IMG/VR virus record: IMGVR_UViG_3300006305_000013
Location: 1-29,387 of that record
DNA: 29,387 nucleotides
Origin: a virus
Reading direction: 5' to 3' (one strand)
Below are positions 22,544 through 28,763 of the stretch, in pieces (within the stretch, counting starts at the first letter, position 1; every line of letters begins with the position of its first letter). The notes below the pieces were generated by a model. That model ran no database searches, had not been told where the DNA came from, and worked only from the letters and a program-made list of their open reading frames with translations. A program made the translations under genes and the position numbers.

Positions 22544-24439
22544 ATGGTAGTTCAAAATATAGATAAAGGCAAGTATCCACCCGCAACATATAGCATATAC
22601 GCACCACAGATTGTGTCAGCTCTCAACCTAAAACGATTTGGCAATGAATATAAAGGGTCTTGCCCTAACTGTGGCGGCACAGATAGGTTCTGGATTACGG
22701 ATTACCAGGGCGAAGTTAAGGTTAATTGTAGAAAATGCGGAGATTGGAAAGCCATAATCGAGGCATTGAGAGGACTAAACGTGTATCCAACAAAGGAAGA
22801 AACAGTGGTTAACTTTCCAGAAACAGAGGAAGTTCACCCTTATTTAACGCGAAAAAGAATAAAACAACATAATGCAGAAGTTGATGAGGGTGACTTAAAA
22901 ATACAAATCATAAATAGCAAAGGGCAAATACAAGGCACGCAGTTTATAGATGAGAATGGCAAAAAGAAATTTAATCATGGTTTGCAATACAAAGGTTGTT
23001 TTTCAGTAGTAAACGGGCCAATCACCGACTTTGCCTACATTAGCGAAGGTTGGGCTACCGCTTGCAGCGTAACGGAAGCCACCGGAAAACCATGCGTTTT
23101 TGCGCTAAATGCCAGTAATATTACAAATGTTGTCGAAGAGCTCAAAGCAGTCAAACCAAACGCAAAGCTTATCATTGCCGGAGATAATGATGAGGCAGGC
23201 ATAAAAGCGTGCGAAAAAGCGTTCTCAGATCATGGCGTGGAAAGCATCATGCCGCATGGCGAAGGTCTCGATTGGAATGACGTTTGGATCGCTAGGGGTG
23301 CAGAGTACACAAGAAAAGCATTAGAGCCCAAAAATGTTTTAGATGAGGTTATATTTCCAGACCAGGCTGTCGCACAGATAGCGAAAACATACCTAGTCAA
23401 AGGTTGGCTTACCGAAAACACAATCAGTGCTATATTCGGCCCGTCAAACGTTGGTAAGTCGTTCTTTGCCCTAGACCTATCGTGGCACATAGCCGCAAAC
23501 GAAATGTGGCTCAATAGTCGAGTACAAGGCGGATCAGTAGTTTACCTGGCAACAGAGGGCGGTAATTCATTCCAAAACCGCCTAGTCGCGCTTAGACAAC
23601 AATACCAGGATCATACAGATGTAAAGCTTGCCATCAGACCTAGCCCTATCAATTTGTTTAACGCAGAAGAGGACATTGAAAAGGTCGAAGCCATAATAAG
23701 AGAAATAAGTAAGTCGCATGGACAATGCAAAATGCTTGTCATCGACACGCTATCCAGAGCCACACAGGGTCAAATGGATGAGAACTCGAACTCAGAAGCG
23801 GCAAAATTTATCATGCAGCTAGACGGAATAAGAGAAAGAACTGGCGTTCACATTATGCTTATCGCGCATTCCGGCAAGGATACTAGCAAAGGATTGCGTG
23901 GTGCATCGAGCATTCGAGCCGCAATAGACACAGAAATCGAACTGTCATTTGACGAAGATACACGCATCAGAACCGCAGTAGCCACAAAGCAAAGAGATAT
24001 GGAAACTGGCGAAATGCTTAACTTTATCCTAGAGGTGGTTCACCTGGGCGAAGATGAGGATGGCGATCCGGTCACAACTTGTGTCATTCGAGAAGCCACA
24101 GATGACGAAATAAATGAGGTAGCGAAACCACGGATCAAAGGCAAAAACCAAAAATTATTTAAGCAAGTATTCACGCAGCTAAGAGGTGAAGGTATAGGCG
24201 CACCCAACCCTAGCGGAGCCGGATGGCCAGACAATGCAAAGTTCTGGTGTATTAGCGAAGATACTCTGCAAGAACATTTCATCGGTAAACTTGTCGGCGT
24301 TAAAAAACCACAACAAACATATAAACAAACATTCGATGCAATGTTTGAAAATGGTCATATTTCGGTCAATGAGGGCAAAATATGGTTCTGTGGCAGTGAT
24401 GGCAAAACATCCGACAAAGAGAAAAGCGAACCGTTTTAG
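22544..24439 (+). CDS. Primase-helicase with Zn finger, TOPRIM and RecA-like ATPase, 631 aa
   Basis: A zinc finger (Cys40, Cys43, Cys62, Cys65) opens the protein. A TOPRIM domain follows (YISEGWATA with Glu168; AGDNDEAG with Asp214 and Asp216), the primer-synthesis core. The C-terminal half is a RepA/RecA-like helicase: GPSNVGKS with Lys305 as Walker A, and MLVIDTLSRATQ with Asp401 as Walker B. This order matches phage and plasmid primase-helicases. It should prime and unwind DNA at the replication fork. Direct repeats and a hairpin just downstream could be the origin. No DNA polymerase gene lies in this window. Confidence 0.88.
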   Translation: MVVQNIDKGKYPPATYSIYAPQIVSALNLKRFGNEYKGSCPNCGGTDRFWITDYQGEVKVNCRKCGDWKAIIEALRGLNVYPTKEETVVNFPETEEVHPYLTRKRIKQHNAEVDEGDLKIQIINSKGQIQGTQFIDENGKKKFNHGLQYKGCFSVVNGPITDFAYISEGWATACSVTEATGKPCVFALNASNITNVVEELKAVKPNAKLIIAGDNDEAGIKACEKAFSDHGVESIMPHGEGLDWNDVWIARGAEYTRKALEPKNVLDEVIFPDQAVAQIAKTYLVKGWLTENTISAIFGPSNVGKSFFALDLSWHIAANEMWLNSRVQGGSVVYLATEGGNSFQNRLVALRQQYQDHTDVKLAIRPSPINLFNAEEDIEKVEAIIREISKSHGQCKMLVIDTLSRATQGQMDENSNSEAAKFIMQLDGIRERTGVHIMLIAHSGKDTSKGLRGASSIRAAIDTEIELSFDEDTRIRTAVATKQRDMETGEMLNFILEVVHLGEDEDGDPVTTCVIREATDDEINEVAKPRIKGKNQKLFKQVFTQLRGEGIGAPNPSGAGWPDNAKFWCISEDTLQEHFIGKLVGVKKPQQTYKQTFDAMFENGHISVNEGKIWFCGSDGKTSDKEKSEPF

Positions 24440-24470
24440 CGTATGTATATAAATCAATGGGTTATGGGTG

Positions 24471-24503
24471 GTAAATCGGTCAATTCGGTCGTAAATCGGT
24501 CAA
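24471..24503 (+). repeat. Pair of 13-bp direct repeats, iteron-like
   Basis: GTAAATCGGTCAA occurs perfectly at 24471-24483 and 24491-24503. The 20-bp period equals two turns of the helix, so one protein dimer or multimer could bind one face. It lies in the 153-bp gap after the primase-helicase gene. Confidence 0.55.
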
Positions 24504-24526
24504 GAATAAGGAAATGCGAATACACG

Positions 24527-24575
24527 ACCGAAAAACCGAAAACGTATAGTAATACGTTTCGGTTCGGTTTCGGTT
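24527..24575. other. Imperfect long hairpin beside the direct repeats
   Basis: ACCGAAAAACCGAAAACGTAT (24527-24547) pairs with ATACGTTTCGGTT and the following CGG-rich sequence to 24575 through a 4-nt loop, with small bulges. Repeated CGGTT words fill the right arm. With the direct repeats it forms a plausible origin or operator; there is no U-tract, so it is not a terminator. Confidence 0.45.
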
Positions 24576-24592
24576 AGGTAAGGTTTAAGGTT

Positions 24593-24982
24593 GTGTTAAA
24601 TCCTGGTCATCAGTTGCAGTTAAAAAAATTAAAACAAAAGGTTCTCGAGGTGTTTCCAGGCGCAACGTTCAAACTGCTGCCCAGGCAAAACCGGGCCTGG
24701 ACCAGTCCTAGCGAAAATAGTCCTAGCGAAAATACTCCTGGCACAAATACTAGCGAAAATAGTCCTAGCGAAAATACCAGGGAAGATAGTCCTAGCGAAA
24801 ATACTCATCACGCCAGTATTCAAGAATTAGAAAGAAAATTAGCGACGATAAAAACGATTGATGAGCTCAAAGGATTTGCTAATCGAAGATCAATATTTAA
24901 ATTAGATGTTCCCAAGTGGAGCGAAAACGAAAAAAGGGCGATACAATGGCGCAAAATAGAAATAGAGAAAAGCACGCGATAA
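24593..24982 (+). CDS. Hypothetical protein with SPSEN tandem repeats, 129 aa (GTG start)
   Basis: A GTG start follows TAAGG nine bases upstream. Residues ~1-35 form a basic helix (LNPGHQLQLKKLKQKVLEVF). Residues ~38-70 are a polar repeat of SPSEN, TPGTN, TSEN and TRED units encoded by nearly identical 15-bp DNA repeats. The C-terminus is helical (SIQELERKLATIKTIDELKG). The basic helix and flexible linker suggest a DNA- or protein-bridging replication accessory. No family is recognised. Confidence 0.65.
   Translation: MLNPGHQLQLKKLKQKVLEVFPGATFKLLPRQNRAWTSPSENSPSENTPGTNTSENSPSENTREDSPSENTHHASIQELERKLATIKTIDELKGFANRRSIFKLDVPKWSENEKRAIQWRKIEIEKSTR
24704..24802 (+). repeat. Tandem 15-bp repeats (AGTCCTAGCGAAAAT)
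   Basis: Perfect copies start at 24704, 24719, 24761 and 24788, with degenerate or 12-bp copies between them (24734, 24749, 24776). Units change by whole codons, so the frame is kept. Related copies of the TAGCGAA-type word lie at 24253 and 27506-27537. Confidence 0.85.
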
Positions 24983-25143
24983 GGTGGAGCGTTTACGATG
25001 ACGGCTTGAGGCTTTGGATAGACGGTGAACACATTGGAACAATCCCAACAGATGAGCTTTTGCATTTGTCATACCAAGCCCTTGATCTCTTGCGCTTCAC
25101 CTACGGAGTTGGGGCAGCCGAACAAAAAAAAGCCCACGATTAA
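24946..25143 (+). CDS. Small hypothetical protein, 65 aa
   Basis: AAGGG seven bases upstream supports the ATG at 24946 (MAQNRNREKHAIRWSVYDDG) over an in-frame ATG 30 nt earlier. The first half is basic, the second a compact strand-helix unit (LRLWIDGEHIGTIPTDELLH). The family is not recognised. The start overlaps the end of the SPSEN gene, and the stop codon lies in the loop of a minus-oriented terminator hairpin. Confidence 0.6.
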   Translation: MAQNRNREKHAIRWSVYDDGLRLWIDGEHIGTIPTDELLHLSYQALDLLRFTYGVGAAEQKKAHD

Positions 25144-25152
25144 ACGTGGGCT
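25131..25152 (-). terminator. Strong terminator for the minus-strand early cluster
   Basis: The perfect 8-bp stem AGCCCACG / CGTGGGCT with a 6-nt loop is followed, on the minus strand, by a run of T (complement of 25124-25130). It lies 28 bases past the last minus-strand gene (stop at 25180). The plus-strand gene's stop codon is in its loop. Confidence 0.8.
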
Positions 25153-25179
25153 AGGTGGGCAGTTACGCCTAGAGGAAAA

Positions 25180-25512
25180 TTATTCTATTGTGAAAACATT
25201 ATATTCATAACAAAGCAAATTCCAAAAATCTTCCTCCGAAATTCTTTCTAAGCTAGAATTTTCTTGTTCCCCCTTTTCATTTAAATCGTAACAGTAAATA
25301 AAAATTTCTATTTCTTTGGTTGTTATTTTGTGAATATCACCGATTGGTAAGCGATCCCAAAAATGTTTATGGTCTGGGTCATCTCTCTTGGTGGTTGGCG
25401 TCCACTCTATAGTTCGACCCTCTAAAACTTTTAACACCTTTACAAATTCCCAACCCCAATAGTTTTGGTCGCTTTCTTTATCTCTTATTTTTAAAATTAC
25501 ATTGTCAATCAT
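25180..25512 (-). CDS. Hypothetical acidic protein, last gene of the cluster, 110 aa
   Basis: AAGGAG eight bases upstream lies within the end of the preceding gene, so the two are coupled. The protein starts MIDNVILKIRDKESDQNYWG, has a strand-rich middle (IHKITTKEIEIFIYCYDLNE) and an acidic helical end (ERISEEDFWNLLCYEYNVF). No family is recognised. Two cysteines are present but not in a metal-binding spacing. A terminator follows after 28 bases. Confidence 0.62.
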   Translation of the reverse strand: MIDNVILKIRDKESDQNYWGWEFVKVLKVLEGRTIEWTPTTKRDDPDHKHFWDRLPIGDIHKITTKEIEIFIYCYDLNEKGEQENSSLERISEEDFWNLLCYEYNVFTIE

Positions 25513-25515
25513 TGC

Positions 25516-25734
25516 TTATTCTCCTTCTACTTTTAAAAACTGGCGCAAAATTCCGTCTAGTTGATCGGTGATTGAGTTGAACTGGTCTTGCGCCCTCTCT
25601 GTTAAAACTATGTTCTCTGGATCATCCACGTTCCAGATATGCTCACCTAGGTAAGCGTCCTCAAGCCAAGCCTCTCCGATGGTGCTATAAAGTTCCACAA
25701 AATCTGATTGTGAAATTGTTGGTTTATTTGCCAT
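25516..25734 (-). CDS. Very acidic small protein, 72 aa
   Basis: AAGGAG lies six bases before the ATG at 25734 (MANKPTISQSDFVELYSTIG); an upstream in-frame ATG abuts the ribosome site and is unlikely. Fifteen acidic and four basic residues give a net charge near -11. The pattern (EAWLEDAYLGEHIWNVDDPE) has no known family. Such small acidic early proteins include DNA mimics and inhibitors of host enzymes, which is only a possibility here. Confidence 0.6.
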   Translation of the reverse strand: MANKPTISQSDFVELYSTIGEAWLEDAYLGEHIWNVDDPENIVLTERAQDQFNSITDQLDGILRQFLKVEGE

Positions 25735-25744
25735 TGTCATCTCC

Positions 25745-26035
25745 TTAAACATCATTTTCATCATACCAACAAAGACCATAACCTAAAAAATAAAGCCCAT
25801 CTTTGTTTGGTTCTTGGTTTAGATAATCAAGCCAAAATTCCTCTTCATCCCAATCTGGATTAAAAACTTTTGGCACATTGTCATCCATTATTTTATCAAA
25901 TACTTCCTTAGTAACATATGGATTTAACCAACCATTCCAACGTTTACCTAAAGGATTATAGAAGCCCTCATAAATAGGATCGTTCTCATTATCAAAAAAT
26001 CCAAATCTAACTTTTACATAATTTGTCATTGTCAT
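25745..26035 (-). CDS. Acidic aromatic-rich protein, 96 aa
   Basis: The start is ATGACAATG behind AGAGGG; 26035 and 26029 are both in frame, and I use the first. The protein (TNYVKVRFGFFDNENDPIYE, then WNGWLNPYVTKEVFDKIMDD) is rich in Trp, Tyr, Phe and Asp, with net charge near -11. No family is recognised. It lies directly after structured element A and ends 10 bases before the next gene. Confidence 0.6.
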   Translation of the reverse strand: MTMTNYVKVRFGFFDNENDPIYEGFYNPLGKRWNGWLNPYVTKEVFDKIMDDNVPKVFNPDWDEEEFWLDYLNQEPNKDGLYFLGYGLCWYDENDV

Positions 26036-26107
26036 TTTCCCTCTGTTGTCATGCCTCTGATTAAGCATGGGATGGGAGCGGCTAAACCGCTCCACACCGA
26101 TACTTAA
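26029..26107 (-). promoter_or_regulatory. Structured intercistronic RNA element, copy A, plus conserved leader
   Basis: Outer stem: 26061-26068 pairs with 26100-26107. Four more pairs (26071-26074 with 26095-26098) and a 7-bp inner stem (26075-26081 with 26087-26093) close a 5-nt loop. It begins at the stop codon of the 22-aa gene. After it, GGCATGACAACAGAGGG leads to ATGACAATG. Copy B at 27864-27948 shares sequence and pairing. Confidence 0.75.
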
Positions 26108-26172
26108 GCAAATAGTACGATTGCAAATAGCATAGCGATTGCAACCGCACTTAAAATGGTTTCACTAATCAT
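26104..26172 (-). CDS. Hydrophobic 22-aa membrane peptide
   Basis: A 22-codon frame encodes a single membrane helix (MISETILSAVAIAMLFAIVL, then FA) preceded by AGGGA ~10 bases upstream. It begins two bases after the previous small gene and ends inside element A, so it is packed like a real gene. Its function could be membrane insertion or regulation of a host membrane protein; there is no direct evidence. Confidence 0.5.
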   Translation of the reverse strand: MISETILSAVAIAMLFAIVLFA

Positions 26173-26174
26173 TT

Positions 26175-26285
26175 TTATTTATTCCCTTTTAATAAAGCAT
26201 GAATAAGTTTAGCTTCTTTTTTGCTAATGGGTTTAGTTGATGTTGCTATTGCTTTATCAACTGCGTTTTTATCGTAATTCGTCAT
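26175..26285 (-). CDS. Small conserved-looking phage protein, 36 aa
   Basis: GAGGT lies about eight bases before the ATG. The protein starts MTNYDKNAVDKAIATSTKPI and ends SKKEAKLIHALLKGNK, a short helix-turn-helix-like unit that I recall from other marine phages without a function. It overlaps the preceding gene by 17 nt. The 22-aa peptide follows after two bases. Confidence 0.58.
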   Translation of the reverse strand: MTNYDKNAVDKAIATSTKPISKKEAKLIHALLKGNK

Positions 26286-26448
26286 CTTTTTTCACCTCAT
26301 ATCTTACATATTGTATTAAGTTTCCCAATTCGCCTTGAGCAATGCGTATTCTTAACATTGTCTTTTCAAGATACGTTTCTGCATCTCTCAACTCTTTGAG
26401 AGTTCGTTCGATGCGGTCAAACGTTTCGTAAACTTCTTGACCGTTCAT
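26269..26448 (-). CDS. Small coiled-coil protein, 59 aa
   Basis: GGGAG nine bases upstream favours the ATG at 26448 (MNGQEVYETFDRIERTLKEL); the in-frame ATG at 26457 abuts it. The whole protein is one amphipathic coiled coil (RDAETYLEKTMLRIRIAQGE), so it may be a dimerising adaptor or inhibitor. No family is recognised. It is coupled to both neighbours by overlap or a close ribosome site. Confidence 0.6.
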   Translation of the reverse strand: MNGQEVYETFDRIERTLKELRDAETYLEKTMLRIRIAQGELGNLIQYVRYEVKKDDELR

Positions 26449-26449
26449 T

Positions 26450-27316
26450 CTAAACATCTCCCATTCTGGTTATTGTTATTCGATCAGTAACGCCGACACT
26501 ATCCATTGATTGACCAATCAAAAGCCCTTCAATGTCATCCACCGATAAGTCGTAGGCTTCAAGGTTCCATTCTTCGCCCATAAAATCTTTAAGCGTAAAA
26601 AACTCTGGTTGGATTTCCTCTGGATAGCCTTCTTTCCATTCGACCATATAGACACAACTTTTTACCAAGCTTTTGACAAAGTGGATTGCGTCCTTATAGG
26701 TCTCAAAGTTTTTAGAAACTTGCCTTGTGTCGTAGCAACCGTATTCGCTACGTTCAACAAAATACCTTAAATAAGGTTTGTCATCTTTTTTGTCATAGTG
26801 TAAATCGCTTAACTTATGATCTTTGAAGTCAATCCAAAATCGGATGGCCTCATCTTCATTGTCTAATGGTTTGCAGAGATGAGGCATGGCTTCATTATGC
26901 CAACATTGATCCTCAAAGCCATAAAGAGACAAATCTAGTTTGGCTTTGTAGTAAGTTTCTAAATCATCATAGTTTGGAAACTCAGTCTCAACACCACCAC
27001 CCCAAATAATGCGATAATCATCGAAACCAACTTCGCCTTTGATCCATTCGAAAAGGTGGTTCTCTAACTCTTCCAAACTGTCGCTTGTAATCTCTGAGCG
27101 TTCAATCAAAAGACTATATTGTTTCCCACCCATTCCGCTATAGGCTTGCGCCTTTAACCATTTATCATCATTTTTTTGGATGTGATAAAAATTGTGGTAG
27201 TCATCATCTCTGGATGGTTTTTTGTCACCTAAAGACAAGTAAACAAATCCGTTCCAATCTTGGTCATTATAAGGATCGTTTAACGTGGCAAATATTCTCT
27301 TATAGAATTTAAACAT
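26450..27316 (-). CDS. Large acidic protein of unknown function, 288 aa
   Basis: This is the longest gene of the minus cluster. Its ATG overlaps the end of the preceding gene by eight bases, behind AAGGGAACC. It starts MFKFYKRIFATLNDPYNDQD and is rich in Asp, Glu, Tyr and Trp, with mixed strand/helix elements (FVYLSLGDKKPSRDDDYHNF; RIIWGGGVETEFPNYDDLET). No catalytic signature, zinc site or membrane segment was found. It could be an anti-defence or host-interaction protein; that is speculative. Confidence 0.6.
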   Translation of the reverse strand: MFKFYKRIFATLNDPYNDQDWNGFVYLSLGDKKPSRDDDYHNFYHIQKNDDKWLKAQAYSGMGGKQYSLLIERSEITSDSLEELENHLFEWIKGEVGFDDYRIIWGGGVETEFPNYDDLETYYKAKLDLSLYGFEDQCWHNEAMPHLCKPLDNEDEAIRFWIDFKDHKLSDLHYDKKDDKPYLRYFVERSEYGCYDTRQVSKNFETYKDAIHFVKSLVKSCVYMVEWKEGYPEEIQPEFFTLKDFMGEEWNLEAYDLSVDDIEGLLIGQSMDSVGVTDRITITRMGDV

Positions 27317-27872
27317 TTTGGTTCCCTTCCTTTGATAAAAAATGCTTTGTGATTGTAGGCCAATCTATTTTTTCGGCCTCCGTTTCTCCTAACTCTTCGA
27401 TGAATAATTCTTGAGCTAGATTTTGGAAGCTCTCTGGAGCTTCGCAAGCGTAATAGTCAAACTCTTCTACAAAAGCATCTATTGCACATCTGGTCTCAAG
27501 ATTGACTAGCGAAAAATCTCCTAGCGAAGATACTCTGACTTCAAATTTTTGCGCCAGTTGACCGAATTTATAGCAAGCCGTCACATCTTTTCGCGGTTTG
27601 TCGATCTCATAAAACGGATTAAAGACCGATCCTTGAGCATCTTCTATTTCTTCCTTTGTGTCGGCTATCAAATGCTCGATTTGTTCGGCTGCATAACCAA
27701 TCGACCGACATTCCGAATGTAATTCAAAGATGTGTTGTTGGTTTAGATAAACTCTCACTCTCAGAACGTTTGCGTATTCGTCACGCCATGCGATTTGATC
27801 GTTAGAGACTATCTCAAGGTTTAAGCCATGAGACTTAAAGACCTTCTGTAGTTCTTCTATATTCATTGTCAT
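27309..27872 (-). CDS. Acidic protein of unknown function, 187 aa
   Basis: ATGACAATG follows AGAGG five bases upstream; 27893 (MKTTEEK) and 27866 are in-frame alternatives. The protein starts MTMNIEELQKVFKSHGLNLE and is helical and strongly acidic, with several cysteines spread singly (SECRSIG, TACYKFG, ETRCAID). Its DNA at 27505-27537 contains, in the opposite sense, a copy of the SPSEN-type DNA repeat. No family is recognised. Confidence 0.6.
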   Translation of the reverse strand: MTMNIEELQKVFKSHGLNLEIVSNDQIAWRDEYANVLRVRVYLNQQHIFELHSECRSIGYAAEQIEHLIADTKEEIEDAQGSVFNPFYEIDKPRKDVTACYKFGQLAQKFEVRVSSLGDFSLVNLETRCAIDAFVEEFDYYACEAPESFQNLAQELFIEELGETEAEKIDWPTITKHFLSKEGNQNV

Positions 27873-27948
27873 TTTTTCCTCTGTTGTTTTCATGCCTTAA
27901 CTAAGCATGGGATGAGAGCGGATATAACCGCTCTGCACCGATGCTTAA
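27864..27948 (-). promoter_or_regulatory. Structured intercistronic RNA element, copy B, plus conserved leader
   Basis: Outer stem 27902-27908 with 27941-27947, four pairs 27911-27914 with 27936-27939, inner stem 27915-27921 with 27928-27934, 6-nt loop. Compared with copy A, one inner G-C pair is A-U and one outer G-U pair is C-G, so pairing is kept. It starts at the stop codon of the 97-aa gene. Confidence 0.75.
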
Positions 27949-28238
27949 CCTCCAAAGATTTCAAATGTGATACCGTCATAATATTTGACGGTTTGTCCGT
28001 TTGGTAAGTTTACGAACCATTCGAAGTTGTCTTGGTAAACATCAAAGCGCAAACCAAATTGATTAGAGGCTTGGTTCATTTTGCGCTTGGTTGTGACAGT
28101 TTCCCAACCATCTGAGTTGAGTGTTACCTTGCCATCCTTCCACGTCACAATGTCGGTATTCACATATCGCACACCGCCAAAATTATCATTGTTAAACCAA
28201 GTTGTTCTGTAGTTGCTTAATCTATCATTTCTAGCCAT
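27945..28238 (-). CDS. Conserved small phage protein, first gene of the minus cluster, 97 aa
   Basis: The opening MARNDRLSNYRTTWFNNDNF, the centre DGWETVTTKRKMNQASNQFG and the late FEWFVNLPNGQTVKYYDG match a small protein I recall from many phages, with no established function. A weak AAAGGA lies upstream. It is the first gene behind the candidate promoter at 28263, so it should be expressed at the same early time as the cluster. Confidence 0.7.
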   Translation of the reverse strand: MARNDRLSNYRTTWFNNDNFGGVRYVNTDIVTWKDGKVTLNSDGWETVTTKRKMNQASNQFGLRFDVYQDNFEWFVNLPNGQTVKYYDGITFEIFGG

Positions 28239-28262
28239 TGTCTAAATTTCCTTTTGTTACAC

Positions 28263-28268
28263 ATTATA
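28263..28268 (-). promoter_or_regulatory. TATAAT -10 box for the minus cluster
   Basis: A perfect TATAAT on the minus strand lies ~25 bases before the first gene of the cluster. No good -35 is found at 16-18 bases, so strength is uncertain. Confidence 0.35.
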
Positions 28269-28356
28269 ATATAACCCTTCTACAACGTTTTTATAGAGTT
28301 ATGCAAGAATATAATTAAAAGGAAAAAACCGACACGAAAAACACAAAAGCGCAAGT

Positions 28357-28374
28357 CGCGCACGCGCACGCGCG
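28357..28374. repeat. 18-bp alternating purine-pyrimidine tract
   Basis: CGCGCACGCGCACGCGCG is a perfect alternating sequence, prone to Z-DNA, in otherwise A/T-rich non-coding DNA. Confidence 0.7.
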
Positions 28375-28395
28375 AATAATAAAAAGCGTTAAATT

Positions 28396-28425
28396 TTGCA
28401 AGGTTTTTGTCGCTTTTGTTATACT
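28396..28425 (+). promoter_or_regulatory. Extended -10 promoter candidate (distal, terS)
   Basis: TTGCAA (28396-28401) and TATACT (28420-28425) are 18 bases apart, with TG before the -10 (TGTTATACT). A transcript from here would have a leader of ~330 nt through the C-rich region. Confidence 0.45.
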
Positions 28426-28517
28426 TTGGTAAAACTGGAGATTTTGCTTAAAAATAACAGTTTAAAAACAGACACTTAGCAAATCATTTAACATAATGTA
28501 TCTTATGCGAAAAACAT

Positions 28518-28539
28518 TTTTGACTTGATTTTGACTGGA
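28518..28539 (+). repeat. Tandem 11-bp repeat TTTTGACT(T/G)GA
   Basis: Two adjacent copies (28518-28528 and 28529-28539) differ at one base. The 11-bp period places both on the same face of the helix, as for a protein-binding site. Confidence 0.45.
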
Positions 28540-28633
28540 TTTTTTTTGTGCGACCCCCCCCCACTAAACTTATTCTACCTACTATTATTATAATACATTC
28601 CCACACACTGAAATATGTGCTACAGTTCTGCTA

Positions 28634-28698
28634 GGGGTCACTTTCCTGTTTTTTGGTATTACTCCCTTACACTATAAAACAATCCTCCCAGTGACCCC
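28634..28698. repeat. 9-bp inverted repeat near C-runs upstream of terS
   Basis: GGGGTCACT (28634-28642) and AGTGACCCC (28690-28698) are separated by 47 bases. A run of nine C lies 72 bases upstream and further C-runs lie just downstream. Confidence 0.5.
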
Positions 28699-28712
28699 CC
28701 CACCCCCCTATA

Positions 28713-28740
28713 TTGCTTTTGCAGAATATCATGCTAAAAT
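28713..28740 (+). promoter_or_regulatory. Promoter candidate directly before terS
   Basis: TTGCTT and TAAAAT are 16 bases apart, with TGC before the -10 (extended -10 form). The start point would fall ~17 bases before the terS ATG. Confidence 0.4.
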
Positions 28741-28763
28741 TGTGAAAAAAATGAGGTACGAGC

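Larger units (their letters stand above)
28239..28763. other. Non-coding region between the minus cluster and terS
   Basis: No reading frame here looks coding. It holds a TATAAT box for the minus cluster, an 18-bp alternating C/G/A tract, two plus-strand promoter candidates, a tandem 11-bp repeat, runs of C and a 9-bp inverted repeat. A packaging (cos/pac) or control role is possible but unproven. Confidence 0.7.

Noticed and set aside
22503-22550. A 15-codon leader frame (MTMNTQNRGKDIRQW) overlapping the primase-helicase start
   Set aside because: No ribosome site and no conserved character; it could be a chance frame.
24704-24802. A CRISPR-like array
   Set aside because: Units are 15 or 12 bp, directly adjacent with no spacers, and keep a protein reading frame.
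24629-24823. A minus-strand frame with repeated FARTI units
   Set aside because: It is the complement of the SPSEN repeats and lacks any start signal or gene context.
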